A DNA stretch of 64,000 nt from Martensiomyces pterosporus (GCA_025201845.1 MU603929.1:63981-127980); one strand, 5' to 3'; counted from the stretch's first letter, positions 33,758 through 44,700 are shown. The notes: a model not told the origin generated them from the letters alone. Program-made: numbers and translations.

Positions 33758-34682
33758 AATATGGAATAGCAATAATAATAATAATGGCAAGAGTACAAAT
33801 AAACGCCGTGCTGTCCTGGAAGAGATAATAGATAAAGGCGGGAGAGATAAAAAAGATAAAGCGAAAGCGAAAGCGAGAGCGAGATGAGAGGGAGGGCCGG
33901 ACGTTCGTGTGCCTTTAAAGCAAAGCGGAAAGAGAAAAAGCGTGGTGGTTGTGGTGTCATCTGAGTACATGCGCCCACCGGCCAAGAGATTTTTCTTGTT
34001 TGGAAATAGAACAAAACCAGCGTTGTTTTCTGTGTGAATGGAGAGCAGATGCCCTCACAATGGCATGTTTTGGCTGTGGGTGGGGAGCGGGACGAGTGCC
34101 CATTCTGCTGCACGCTTCCTTTCTCTCTCTCGTGCACATCGTACGTGCATAACAGGTGCAAACTGCTCCTTTCCCTGCCAAGCTCTGGAAAATCCATCTC
34201 TTTGCGCTTTGCGTTAATCGGAGGAAAAGGATGCTGCTCGGTGATAATAGATGTGTGCTGCGTCCTGGGCAGCACCGCCCAAAGTCTCCGACCAGAGCTA
34301 ATCCCCGCACACGTTTGCAAGCCCTTCGCCCCCAGCCAGGGTCCACACAGACAGCGCGCTTTTGGTGCATGACGCCGCCGCTCGTTCTGCGGTAACCGAA
34401 TCCTATTCGCCAGAGCGAGGCAGCGCTGTGTTCTTGCCGGATCTAAGCCGTTCCAATCCGCAGGCCCCTGCGAAAGGAAAAACCTTGCCCTCGCGCACGC
34501 CCCAAAGATAGCCATCATTATCTCCTGACTCCCCTCTCATCTCACTTGCACAGCCGCTGTCCGGCCAGTAGCGCTCCTTTTGGTCGTGTCGCTCTCATTA
34601 TGAAATCATCGTCATAATCAGCACTCGGTCGGCATCTGCTTGCCGCTTTGGGCAGAAACACGTTAGAGGGCCAAATGCTATT
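33758..34682. other. Intergenic region between the two GATA genes
   Basis: 925 bp: promoter of the single-finger gene and 3' flank of the two-finger gene. An AATAAT/purine-rich tract (33766-33895) lies directly upstream of the single-finger ATG. No supported gene; the antisense frames here look like chance. Confidence 0.5.
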
Positions 34683-35990
34683 CTACTCTAGCGAATGCAA
34701 AATTGCGGTTGACCGCGCCAGCAGCTCCTCGAGTCGCTGACACTCGCGCTGCAGCTGCACCCTGTACTCGGCAACCTCCACGCTGGGCTTGGCAGTGCTC
34801 GCCTTATCGCCAGGTGGCAGAATCTCGTCGTCGTCCACAGACACCGATGGCGAGAGATGCCGCAGCGACAGCGCTGTATGCGGCTGCTGCATGTAGCCGC
34901 CATCTTTGCTTGCAGAAATCTGCGCAGTTGCCACCGTTGCCAAGGACTCAAGCATGCTATAATTAGGCCCATGCCTCTGTTCTGCTGCACCCTTCGGCGA
35001 GGCCATGAGCGGCTGCTGTGGACTCAGCTCAGCCGCCCTCATCAGAGCCTCCAGCCCATCGACCGCCATCTTATCAGATGCCGCCAAGCAGAACCCATCA
35101 ACGCCAGCCATCTCGCAGTCGGCGACCGGCGACGACCGCACCAGCGTAGCACTCGACGACAACGACGACACCGACGACGAGCTGACCTGGTGGTGGTGCT
35201 GCACGGCCGTTCTGTTGCGTCGCTTAATAACCGCCCGCTTCATCGACACCGGCCGCACCTTCTCGTGCAGCTTGTAGTACAGCCCGCAGGCGTTACAGAT
35301 GACATTGCCCTCCGTGTCGCGTCTCCACAGAGGCGTGTGCTCCACACCGCAGTTGAAGCACTTGGGTGTTATCCCTTGGCTTATCTGCTGCTTGGGCGTG
35401 ACGCGCCTCCTCACCACCTGCTTGAGCTGGGGCGGGTGGCAGTTAGCCGGCCGCGGGATCATCTCGACGTCGTCCATCTCGATGTCGCCTCCAGTGGCTG
35501 CTGCAGGGGCTGGCTCCTGCTTCTTTTTGGCGGCGGCGGTTGTATTCATGGGCCGGCGCTTTGTTTTGGTCAGCGGGTGCATTACGTTGTACGTTTTGAG
35601 GTACAGTCCGCACCGGTTGCACAAGTGGGCTCCCGACGTCGGGTCGCGGCGCCAGAGCGGTGTGCTCGTTGTCTTGCAGTTCATGCACGACACCGTCCGC
35701 ACTGGCTGCCGCTGCTGCTGTGAATTATTGGCGGCGCTAACAGGTGCCGCTGCTCGAGCTTGCTGTGTGCTGGTGTCGCCGCTCCGTGTGGTCTGGGTAG
35801 CACTGCGACCAGCAGCGCCAGCAGTGCCCGGGCCTGGTGCCACCATCACTGGCTGCTGCCCCTGCTGTGGCCTAGGCTGTGGATGCTGTGTGGGTGGGAG
35901 AGGCGACTGGAGCAGCGACGCTATGGAAATCGGGCTGCTGATAGCGCGGGAGGCAGCAACACCGCCTGTGGCGCGAGGGCTATTGTCCAT
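34683..35990 (-). CDS. GATA-type transcription factor with two zinc fingers
   Basis: 435 residues. Finger 1 (Cys 102, 105, 124, 127) has an 18-residue loop, CMNCKTTSTPLWRRD; finger 2 (Cys 211, 214, 232, 235) has the standard 17-residue loop, CFNCGVEHTPLWRRD, plus a KRAVIKRRNR basic tail. Two fingers recall the iron regulators Sre1/Fep1/Urbs1, but the cysteine-rich cluster those proteins carry between the fingers is missing (only Cys184 is present), so iron sensing is doubtful. The C-terminal half holds GLEALMRAAELSP (312-324), [12 protein letters not shown] (348-359) and QLQRECQRLEELL (412-424), shared with the single-finger gene next door. The start at 35990 is a clear ATG with a disordered N-terminus. 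Confidence 0.9.
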   Translation of the reverse strand: MDNSPRATGGVAASRAISSPISIASLLQSPLPPTQHPQPRPQQGQQPVMVAPGPGTAGAAGRSATQTTRSGDTSTQQARAAAPVSAANNSQQQRQPVRTVSCMNCKTTSTPLWRRDPTSGAHLCNRCGLYLKTYNVMHPLTKTKRRPMNTTAAAKKKQEPAPAAATGGDIEMDDVEMIPRPANCHPPQLKQVVRRRVTPKQQISQGITPKCFNCGVEHTPLWRRDTEGNVICNACGLYYKLHEKVRPVSMKRAVIKRRNRTAVQHHHQVSSSSVSSLSSSATLVRSSPVADCEMAGVDGFCLAASDKMAVDGLEALMRAAELSPQQPLMASPKGAAEQRHGPNYSMLESLATVATAQISASKDGGYMQQPHTALSLRHLSPSVSVDDDEILPPGDKASTAKPSVEVAEYRVQLQRECQRLEELLARSTAILHSLE

Positions 35991-36541
35991 TGTCTTTGTG
36001 GATTATGTATTATATAGAAAGCTAATAGAGTGGGCAGAATAAATGGGCTGGGAGCGGGGGAAAGAGAGGAGAAAAAGGCGCAGTGAGTCAGGATGGGTTG
36101 GGAGGAGGGTGCGGGCGGCATATCTGATGCTCCTGTCTGATTGCAGCGTGGGGGGAGGGGCGCAAATTCGATAAGCCGAGGCTGGGTGGGGCAACAGTGC
36201 TGATGCGAGGGAAGAATCTTGGCAGAAAATAGCCAGGCTGCAGCTAGCGTCCTCGGATTTTCCACAAGCGCACTTTCCTCGCTTGCACGCACTCAGACGC
36301 CACCGCTGGTCGCACACAGCGCAGCTGCCACAGCAGGCCGGATCAGATTCTAGCCGCATTTGCTCATGCTGGAAAGTCCATGCCGTAGAGCCCCCAGCCG
36401 GCAGAATGCCCATTGGCGCCGAGACTGAACACTAATGTACTTTGCGATTAGAAACGACGGGGGTTGAGCTGTATGGAAGAGGAGAGGCCAGAAAAACGAA
36501 ATAAACATGTACGGGCCTCGTCTAAGTATAACTAACTGTAT
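35991..36541. other. Intergenic: GATA promoter and NDH2 3' flank
   Basis: 551 bp. TATTATATAG-like A/T-rich sequence on the minus strand just upstream of the GATA start; no gene seen. Confidence 0.4.
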
Positions 36542-38128
36542 TTACTCGCGCGAGATGTCGCGGCCAAAGAAGAACCGCTTGACCCAGTCGGATGCCACCA
36601 GGGTGGTGTTGCGGATGGAGAAGAGCTCATTGAGGTACGCAGACTTCCAGAACCAGAAGGTGGCAATGCCGCCAGCCGTGATGTTGCGGTTGAAGAACGG
36701 CAGGTCGGCAATGGCCTTCTCGCTGCCAATGTACGCCAGCGATCCCTGGGACGAGTACTTGAACGGCCTGCTGATCTCCTCGAGCTTGGCAAAGATGTCC
36801 ACCTTCTCCTGGCCGCTGCTCTCCGCAGCCTCGCCCATGGCTCCCAGCTGGTTCAGTCTGCGAGCGAGCCACTTGCCCTGCTGCGACGCGACCTGCGCCA
36901 GCGGAGCATATCCCGAAAGAGCGCAGTCGCCCAGGGCCCAGATGTCCTTGGCGCCCTTCACACGCAGGTACTCGTCGACGAGGAGGCCGCGGCGGTTGGC
37001 CTGGACATCGGGGAACTGCGCCCTAATCCTGTCGATGACTGGCTGGGCCTTGATGCCAGTCGCCCAGACAAGCAGGCCGTAGGGGATCTCCGACCGCGAT
37101 CCGTCGGGGTTCTGCACGACAAACGACTTCTCGGCGACCTCCTTGACCATGGTGCGCGTCAAAATGGTGATCCTGTTCTCCTTGAACGTGGACTGGGTGT
37201 AATCGATCAGCTTCTTGTCGAACGCCGGCAGGACATTGGGCAGCGCCTCAACAAGCGTGATCCTGACGCGGTTCGCCAGCTCGGGGTACCACTGGGACAG
37301 GTCGTCCTCGAGGAAGTCATGCAGCTCGCCGGCATACTCAATGCCCGTGGGTCCGCCACCGACGACGACCATGTGGAGCAGGCGGTCGCGCTCCTCCTCC
37401 GAGATGTCGCTGAACGAGGCGTTCTCGATCGAGTCCATCAGGCGGCGGCGAATCTTGCGCGCATCGCCCATCTCCTTCAGGAAGCATGCGTGCTCCTCCA
37501 CGCCCGGGGTGCCAAAGGTATTGACTGTGCCGCCGACGCCCACAACCAGGTAGTCGTAGTTGATCCTTACTGGGTCCTCGTCCTGCTTGGTGCCGCTGAT
37601 CAGGGCATCCGAGTCGGTGCGGCGCTCCAGAACAAGCTCCTTCTTCTCCACATCAATGTCTGTGCACTCGGCCTCGTAGAACTTGACCTCCCTGCGCTTG
37701 TGCCGCATCAGCAGCCGGACCGGCTCCATGATGGAGCGGTTCTCGATGGTTCCCACGGTGCAGCTGGGCAGCAGCGGGGTGAAGAGGAAGTAGTTGCGCG
37801 GAGACACCACGACGACGTTGAAGTTCGTCGTGTCGAGGTTCTTCAGAATCGTGGTGGATCCCCAGCCGGTGCCCAAAAGCACAAGAGTCTTCTTCGAGGG
37901 ATCAAAGGGCTCCTGCTCGTCGGGGTTGCGGTTCTTGTACATCAGCCACCCGGTATACGTGAGGGCGCCCAGCGCAGTGCCGTACACGACGCGCTTGAAC
38001 TTGCGCAGACGCGAGGTGCGTGGCTTCTGCTTGCCCGCGGCGTCCTTGAGCGTCGACATGGCCATGCGCTGCGCAGTAGCGCCTGCAGCGCGGGAGAATC
38101 TAACGCTGGCTCTTGTGGCTGCAAACAT
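36542..38128 (-). CDS. Type II (rotenone-insensitive) NADH:ubiquinone oxidoreductase, copy 1
   Basis: 528 residues. Basic presequence-like N-terminus (MFAATRASVRFSRAAG), a short hydrophobic segment near 47-64, then the two-dinucleotide fold: FAD-binding LLGTGWGS at about 85-91 and NAD(P)H-binding VVGGGPTGIEYAGE at about 256-268, a LWALGDCA FAD motif in the C-terminal half, and the membrane-associated C-terminal region (GGIATFWFWKS). Such NDE/NDI enzymes pass electrons from NADH to ubiquinone without pumping protons. The N-terminal helix after the presequence suggests an external-facing (NDE-like) enzyme in the inner mitochondrial membrane. No EF hand is present. A diverged paralogue lies at 51170-52636 on the same strand. 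Confidence 0.94.
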   Translation of the reverse strand: MFAATRASVRFSRAAGATAQRMAMSTLKDAAGKQKPRTSRLRKFKRVVYGTALGALTYTGWLMYKNRNPDEQEPFDPSKKTLVLLGTGWGSTTILKNLDTTNFNVVVVSPRNYFLFTPLLPSCTVGTIENRSIMEPVRLLMRHKRREVKFYEAECTDIDVEKKELVLERRTDSDALISGTKQDEDPVRINYDYLVVGVGGTVNTFGTPGVEEHACFLKEMGDARKIRRRLMDSIENASFSDISEEERDRLLHMVVVGGGPTGIEYAGELHDFLEDDLSQWYPELANRVRITLVEALPNVLPAFDKKLIDYTQSTFKENRITILTRTMVKEVAEKSFVVQNPDGSRSEIPYGLLVWATGIKAQPVIDRIRAQFPDVQANRRGLLVDEYLRVKGAKDIWALGDCALSGYAPLAQVASQQGKWLARRLNQLGAMGEAAESSGQEKVDIFAKLEEISRPFKYSSQGSLAYIGSEKAIADLPFFNRNITAGGIATFWFWKSAYLNELFSIRNTTLVASDWVKRFFFGRDISRE

Positions 38129-39130
38129 TGTGGAAAGATGTATATACTAGACTGCTCTGTGCGCAAAGCAAAGGAAAATCTACCCCCAGACAGCAGAAGG
38201 AGAATGTAGAAAAGGAAAGAAGGCAAAGTGTGAGAAAGATAAGGAAAGAAAAAGAGACAATGATAGCGGAATCAGAGTTGGGGAAAGCGATGCAATGGGA
38301 TCTTGGGCGCGCCGTGGCGAACGGAGAAAATGCAGCCTCTTATAATCCGCGAGTCCCAGTGGACCCTCCCGCCCGTTTGCCTAGACCCCACCGCTCCGCC
38401 TGCCACAGAACCCAGCCCTATGCTCCCCAACGCTGGCCTTGTGCGTTTCTTGTTTTTGCCAGAATCGAGTCACCAGCGCTGCCATTCCCATTCTGTTGGG
38501 ACTTGTGTGCCCTCTCCCCGCACCTGCCCTTTCGCAGCTGCACCTTGCCTTCCCCTCCACTCTGCGCTGCCTCTCACGCACAGTCACTTGGAAGGAGCAC
38601 TGCTGCCTGCATATATGAATCCGCCTCCGCTGCCCCTGGCTCTGCTGCCGTAGAGCATGAAAGCACAAACGCCAGGCTGCAAGGCAGAGTCGCAGAGTCG
38701 CAGGGCTCGCAGCCTCGCCGCTTTGGATCGCAAACTTTTGGCATTCACATGCCGTGGAGAGATAGTGGGGTCGCCCACTGCTGTGTGCCGGGCGGAGCAA
38801 TTCGGAGTTCAAGCTCTTGTTTATTCTCACAAATCGTGATGAGGGATCGGCGCGCCTTCGCCTTCACAAAGAGCTGCAGCGGCCATAAACCAGCCAATCG
38901 CCTTTGCCCGCTTTGCCACTCTCGCCTGTTTGGCCTCAAATTCCCCACCCGCCCCCAACGGTGCGCTGCAGCTTTCCAAAAAGGCTCGTAGGCTGGACTG
39001 GCAGCAGCGCTCCCTTTTTCGCTGCCCGGCGGCTAGTCGCACCAGTCTCTGGCGGACATGGCGCCCTCATTGCATCTACGGCAGCAAGCCGCCAGTGGCG
39101 CGTGCTCTGGCCGACTGGCTGCTTCTGGCC
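38129..39130. other. Intergenic: NDH2 copy 1 promoter and 3' flank of small secreted protein
   Basis: About 1 kb. A long plus-strand frame crosses it (38113-38991) but starts inside the NDH2 gene, is rich in Arg, Ser and Pro and has no recognisable features, so I do not call it. Confidence 0.5.
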
Positions 39131-39454
39131 TCAGCAGCACTTGAGCTTGGTGACGTGGTTGTTGTCATCCAAGTAGACTGACAGGCGGTAGTGCTGGCGG
39201 TGGTTGTACTCGTCCTGCTCCTCCGAGTGAACCAGGCGGTAAGGCGTCGGCAGATTCTGCTCGCGGTAAATGCGCGTCTGCGGGATCGCCTCTTCCCGCG
39301 TGTTCAAAACCCCGTTCTCATGCAGATACTTGTTCATCAGCCGAGGCGCCCAGTAAAACCTGCGGCACTCGTCCTTGTACACTTGCCCCACAGCGCTGAA
39401 TCCAGCACAGACAAGCAGAGCGAGGACTGGCATGAGGCTCTTAATCGCTAGCAT
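39131..39454 (-). CDS. Small secreted protein, peptidase-inhibitor I78-like
   Basis: 107 residues: signal peptide 1-23 (cleavage likely after AVG), then a compact domain with Cys30 and a terminal Cys-Cys pair. The end of the domain, HYRLSVYLDDNNHVTKLKC, resembles the I78 inhibitor pattern of a D-Y...R-L-N-V-x-x-D-x-x-x-x-V-x-x-x-x-C strand pair after a TRIYRE-like strand. I78 inhibitors are small secreted blockers of serine proteases such as elastase-like enzymes. The match is by eye and partial; the typical terminal C-G is replaced by C-C. An alternative is an unrelated small secreted protein. A TATA-like element lies about 155 bp upstream. Confidence 0.65.
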   Translation of the reverse strand: MLAIKSLMPVLALLVCAGFSAVGQVYKDECRRFYWAPRLMNKYLHENGVLNTREEAIPQTRIYREQNLPTPYRLVHSEEQDEYNHRQHYRLSVYLDDNNHVTKLKCC

Positions 39455-39607
39455 TTTGTGTGTCGCGCAAAGTGCTTTTGTGTGAATGGAAGGGGGATGC
39501 CGACTTGGGTAATGGCAAAAGGCCTGTGCTGTCCTTTGCGGGAAGCAAGAGATTTATGCGTCCTTCCCGTGTACAGCCTCGTAAGCGAGTGGCCGAGACA
39601 CTGGTAG

Positions 39608-39615
39608 TATAAATA
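39608..39615 (-). promoter_or_regulatory. TATA-like element of the I78-like gene
   Basis: TATTTATA on the minus strand, about 155 bp upstream of the ATG at 39454. Confidence 0.45.
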
Positions 39616-40487
39616 GGCATTGCATTCTCCTAAAAACACACACGGCGAGGCTATTCCTGCGACACATGCGTATATTTAGCCAGCCCCTTTTGCCAATGGT
39701 GCACTAATGGCTCGAGCAGTAGCAGCACCCATGATAATGTGGCTGGTGTGTCTCCAGTAAGCTCAAACTAAAGCGGCCCCTGCAGCGAGATAAGTCAATG
39801 GTGCACAAGACGCCATGTCGCCGGAGCGGCAGGAAACAAAGCAGACGTATGCTGTCTCGTACAGGTGTCCAGAGGACGTCCACGAGGGATAGCCATTGCA
39901 CATGAAATCCTATGCCAGCCACATGTAGTAAAGGGGAATGGCACCATGCCATGTCACAGCAGAGAACGCGGCTTTCAGCTTGTCTTTGGCGCGGCGAATA
40001 GGGAGGGCAGGGACAGGTTGCAGCTTGCAAGACAAAGAAAAACGTGGGCGACGGAGCGTCGCTCTTTCTTTGCAAACGAGCGAGCAGCCATGCAAACAGA
40101 AATGTGGCATCGCCGGCTGCATTGTTCTCCTAAACACTTTCATTTGCATGCGCAAGAGAAGCATCCCTCGTTCTTCTGCTCTTGCGCAGTTCGCCATCTC
40201 TTGTTTGGCTCTTTTGTTGTCCTGGTAGCCACATTAATCACGGCGCTTCTGCATTGTCCTACACAAACAACAAGCAAGTCGCAGCCGCGTCATAGAAATG
40301 CGTCTATATTAACCAGCACGCATACCCGGTCGCGGGTTTGTTCGCGATACTGCTCCTTGCCACATCGAGTAACTGAGGATGCCTCCTTGTTCTGGCACAG
40401 CATAGCCACCACGCGCTGATCAAGGCATGCTTGACTGCGCTTCCAGCCGAGATACACGCTCCCAGTGCCAACAAACGGCAGATCTGG

Positions 40488-40495
40488 TATAAAAG
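40488..40495 (+). promoter_or_regulatory. TATA box of the secreted repeat precursor gene
   Basis: TATAAAAG, 127 bp before the ATG at 40622, followed by a pyrimidine-rich leader. This spacing suggests a strongly expressed, regulated gene. Confidence 0.65.
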
Positions 40496-40621
40496 AACCC
40501 AGGGATCCCGTGCACTCGGCGGTTGGGTTCTTCAGCAAACTACATCTGCCGCACTGGCTTTTGATACTCACACACTCGCTCAACAGACGCCCGCACCCAT
40601 CCTTCCTGTCTTTAACCCACA

Positions 40622-41371
40622 ATGCGTACCTTTGCTGCTCTTCTCGTTGCCGCCTCTGCCACCGCCCTTGCGCAGGAGATCGGGTTCTCCGGTGGATCCA
40701 ACGCCGTCACTGGATCCAACGCCATCTCGAACCCCAACGTCAACAACGGCTGGCAATCCGACTCCTCGCTCTTCGCCAGCGGATCTGGTGAGAGCGGCAG
40801 CCTGTTCAACAATGTCGTCGGCTCGTCCTTCTCCACTGTCAACAGCAACTCTGCTGTCAAGGACAACATCATCAACAACCCAACCCAGAGCCACGTTCAG
40901 GGCAACGAGGGCTGGACCGCCAACGGCGACTCAAACAACCTCGGACCTGTCCAAAACCTCTTTGGAGGTGCTGCTGGTGCTGTGCCGTTCTTCAAGCGTG
41001 GCGGTGATGTTGTATTTGCCGACAACCACCACCAAGCCAGTGCCCAGCTCGCTGCGACTGGTGTCCCTGTTGGGCAGTTTGTCCAGCCTGGCTTTGTCAG
41101 CCCCGGGTTTATCCAGCCTGGTGTCTTCAGGAGCGCTGTCTTGAAGCGCAGCGGCGACGTTGTCTTTGCAGACAACCACCACCAGTTAGATGCCGCTGCT
41201 GGGTTCGTTGGGACCGCTGCACCCGTCACTGTTGGATGGTCCGCTCCTGCTGCCCTTCAGTTCGTTGTGCCTGCATTCCAGCCTGTCCTTCAGCAGCCCA
41301 TCGTTTCTCAGCCTCTTGTCGCTGCTCAGCAGCCTGGGCAGAAGGCCACCATCGTCCAGAACCAGGCGTAA
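40622..41371 (+). CDS. Secreted repeat precursor A with Lys-Arg-preceded units (Kex2-type layout)
   Basis: 249 residues: signal peptide MRTFAALLVAASATALA, then a conserved pro-region (NPNVNNGWQSDSS; KDNIINNP; GNEGWTANG), then two units KRGGDVVFADNHHQ (125-138) and KRSGDVVFADNHHQ (175-188), 50 residues apart, each followed by a variable Val/Pro/Gly-rich spacer. The C-terminus is QKATIVQNQA. Lys-Arg before each repeat is the cleavage signal of the Golgi protease Kex2, so the product may be cut into peptides beginning with the D-V-V-F-A core, as in fungal Kex2-processed repeat proteins and pheromone precursors. I do not recognise the peptide. Paralogues are at 54016-54918 and, in short form, 53543-53731. 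There is no GPI or membrane anchor. Confidence 0.85.
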   Translation: MRTFAALLVAASATALAQEIGFSGGSNAVTGSNAISNPNVNNGWQSDSSLFASGSGESGSLFNNVVGSSFSTVNSNSAVKDNIINNPTQSHVQGNEGWTANGDSNNLGPVQNLFGGAAGAVPFFKRGGDVVFADNHHQASAQLAATGVPVGQFVQPGFVSPGFIQPGVFRSAVLKRSGDVVFADNHHQLDAAAGFVGTAAPVTVGWSAPAALQFVVPAFQPVLQQPIVSQPLVAAQQPGQKATIVQNQA

Positions 41372-41732
41372 GCCCAATCCACACCTCTCGTTGAATTCTT
41401 TTTTCACGTTTTTCTTTCTCGAGTGCCGTGCGTTCTGCATACTGGCACCGCCTTTCGGATGCTGCAAGGCCATTTTCTAACTACGTGTCATGGCTACTGA
41501 ATAAACACCACTGCTCATACACTCAAAGCACATACAGTATACCAAAACATCCAGATAGTATTTGGAGCCAGCTCCAAGGTGCATGCCGCTGAGCCTCTTG
41601 GTTTCTTGCTTGGGTTGGCCTGATTTTCACGCTGCTTCTTCTGCTCTTTTCACCGCTGTTTATTTACACTTTCTGCTTGTTTATTTGTATTCCATTTCCC
41701 GCCTTTTGGTTTCTTGGGTGCATTCAAAGGAA
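41372..41732. other. Intergenic: 3' flank of precursor A and TEL1 promoter
   Basis: 361 bp. A poly(A) signal lies at 41500-41505. The TEL1 frame is open upstream of its likely start from 41562, but those codons give a hydrophobic stretch unlike Tel1 and are treated as leader. Confidence 0.5.
41500..41505 (+). terminator. AATAAA poly(A) signal of precursor A
   Basis: Canonical hexamer 129 bp after the stop codon of the secreted precursor. Confidence 0.55.
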
Positions 41733-44700
41733 ATGTCTGGCTCGAGGCATCGTGTGCGCGTTGTTGACAGCGATACCTTGGCAAGCACGACTGGCGCAAG
41801 GTCTGGCGGTGCTGGTGGCGACAATAGTGGCAGCAGCAGTGTAGTCGACAGCCAGCTGGCGCTGTTGGAATCCACAAAGGCAACGGAGAGAGTCCGCGGA
41901 ATCCAGCAATTAGCAGACATTCTCGCCGAAGACACACGTAGTGGAAGAAGCACCAGCATTGTGCAGTCGTTGAGCGAAGCTACTTGGGAACACATAATCT
42001 CATGGACCGCGCGCATTATGATCAAGGAGTCGCAGTCCTTTGTCAACAAATACGGCGAAGAATGGCCCGAAATCTCTGCTTCGGGAAGCAGGCTGAGCAG
42101 TAGGATCCAGACGCAGTACTCCAGCCATGTGCGGCATATTTGGGTGGCCGCCATGCCGTTTCTCTCGGCGAGGCTGGCAAGGTTCTTGGTAAAGCATATC
42201 ACAGAGGCGCTGGCCAACGACCCGTGCCTGTCGCATGTCGTTGGGCTTGATTATGCCAAAACACTGCGTGCCTGGGCGTCGCACTCGCCGCACTTGATGA
42301 ACTGCAAGGATAGCCGTGCTGAGGCTGTTGCTGCCGTGTGCATCCAATATCTCTCGCGATTCAACGCGGTGCCAGAGTCGCAGGCCTCGACAGAGTCCTC
42401 GGCCAACCAGACGATCTTGCCAGGCGATGTGGAGTGTGCAGCCACGCTTCTAGCAGTCGTCAAGGCAGCCAACCCCTCGCGAATGGCTCAGCTGGGCGAC
42501 AGGGTGCTTGATTTCTGCGCCGAGTTTTGCGGCTTCTACGCGAGAGAGAATGCCTGCCACTCGATTGTCTTGGACACCATCAATGCCATCCTGCTTGAAT
42601 TGGCCGAGGAGCAGATGCTTGCAAACTTTGCGCGCACCAAATCCATACTTTCCTGCTGCCTACGGCTGTGGTCAACGCGCTCGATTCACGTCAAGCACTC
42701 GGTGCTCCACAGCATTAGGATCATTACGCGAATTGTCAGCAGCCACATGCTATCAGAGAGGGGCGGAGACCGGGAGGCACTGGAACTTTTGGAGCTCGCT
42801 CTGAAGCACATGACTGCTGGGTCGTGGGACAAATTCAGGTTCATGTCCCTGCCGCGCAGCCTTTTGAGTCTCTGGCCCCTAGTGCGTGGTAGTAATAGCA
42901 CGAGCACGAGCACCAGCAGCCAGGGGTACAACACATGCAGCGGTATTCTTGATTTGGGTGAGTTCTTGCTGCTGCAGTCAATTATTGATCCGTTCCAGAT
43001 GGCGTTTTTCGACACCGTTACCTTCCTTGTCGTCAATCTGCTCAACGTGGATTCACAGCGAGAGGACACGGCTTCGACACACCGGAGAAAGCGCGCACGC
43101 AGGAATGCGCCCACATCGCTCTCACGGCTGCTGGCGACGATGGAGTCGCAAGACGCGGCAGATAAGGCGCGGGGCTCCGCGCAGGTCATCTGGTACGTGC
43201 TGAACTTTTACCCAGATCAAGCGCCGCTCCTCGAGTGCTTCAACTCGGTCGTTTCCCTGCTGAGCCATGGCAGCACGAGTGAGCACGGAGAGCTGGCTGA
43301 GTGGGCGCTTGGTATTCTCCACACCTTGCTTGCTGCAAGCACAGGCAACTGGGAATCGTCTGCGCATTTTCCGCTAGATGCGACAGCTAAGGCTCGCGTT
43401 TGGCAGCATGCAGTAGCCGCTGTGGAAGCTGGGCTTTCTGGATCAGCCAACCTTGCATTTGCTTTGCTCAACAGCACCGACCCTGTTGGATCCAATGATG
43501 ATGTGCACGCGCTGTGTCGTCGGGCTGCCGGTGCGCTGCTCAGGTGCACAAAGAAAAGTGACCCGGATTTCGTGCGGCTTTCGCTCCTCCTAGCCCAGTA
43601 CATGTCGGCCGCTGGGAAACCAAGCGCCGATGCAGCGTCTGTGCCTGGGGTCGCTGCCCAAGCGGTTGCCACGCTCTGCCAGCGGGCTGCTAGTAGGCAG
43701 TGGCCCCTGTCGCTGTTCTCGACTATTGTGAGCCACGTACTTGGATTCGCCAACCAGGAAGGCGTTTTGAACGGAGCCTCCGGTGCGCCCGTGCCTGGCC
43801 CTCACTGGGACTTTGAGCTGAGGTTTGCTCGTGTACTGCAGATGCTGGATGCATTCTCTGTCGATCCAAGAGCATGCCAGAGGCTTGTAGACCGCTCTAT
43901 TGGCAGCCATGCTGAGAAGCGGAATGGCTCTGTGTCTGGCTCCAGTACCATTAGCACCGATTCACCTGTGCTATCCCAGCTATCTATCACCCAGTGGTAC
44001 AGCACGTCGAAGCTTTTGCTAGGATGGATCAAGGGCCAAGTGGAAAGCAAGCATACCCAGAATGGCAGCCAGGATGAAGACCACGACTCCTGGCAGGCAG
44101 TCCCATTCGTGTGCCACACGCTATGGCAAATTGCAGCACATATGAGGTTCGCAGATGCCAGCAGCGACGACACTATTTCGGAGGCCGATCAGCTCACCAA
44201 GGCGTTCTCGCGGCAGCTGGATGCCCTTGTTGCCGATTCTCAGAGCCCTGGCCTGGTCTGCCAGACACTGTCGTTTATTTGCGGGTGGTCAGAGAGCTAC
44301 ACACCGCTGGGAGGACTCGTCGACATTATGCACAGCCTGATATCCATGCTGTTCAATGCCGAGGAGCACGGGTTCGTGTATGAGCTCGCTATGGGCGGTC
44401 TTGGCCAGAGCCCACCCAGCCTTTCTTACTCGGAAAACAGCTACCGCGAGTCGTCAGCACAAGGAGCTATCGAGACGAACCAGAGGTCGCTGGATTGGAG
44501 AGGCAAGGTGGGCTACAGACAGGTGCTGGAATCGCAAATGCTGAGCTCGGCTCATGGCATACATCCAGAGCCCTGGAAGCCATTCTTCAAGGTTCTTGCT
44601 ACGGCAGCACACGCTCACAACGAGCTGCGTCTATATCTTTCCAACAAGCTCGCGGATCTTATCGACTGTCTGGACGATGCACATTTCCTCCCTGCGTGCG

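Larger units (their letters stand above)
39455..40621. other. Divergent promoter region between two secreted-protein genes
   Basis: About 1.17 kb between the I78-like gene (minus) and the repeat precursor (plus), with a TATA element at each end (39608-39615 and 40488-40495). No internal gene supported. Confidence 0.55.

Noticed and set aside
33631..34518. 295-codon minus-strand frame upstream of the single-finger GATA gene
   Set aside because: Overlaps the GATA start in another frame, Ser/Leu-rich pyrimidine-tract translation; no features.
38113..38991. 292-codon plus-strand frame in the intergenic region
   Set aside because: Begins inside the NDH2 gene, Arg/Ser/Pro-rich, no motif or signal; likely chance in GC-rich DNA.
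40431..41144. 237-codon Thr/Ser-rich frame overlapping precursor A
   Set aside because: Alternate-frame shadow of precursor A, whose own frame has a signal peptide and a homologous paralogue.
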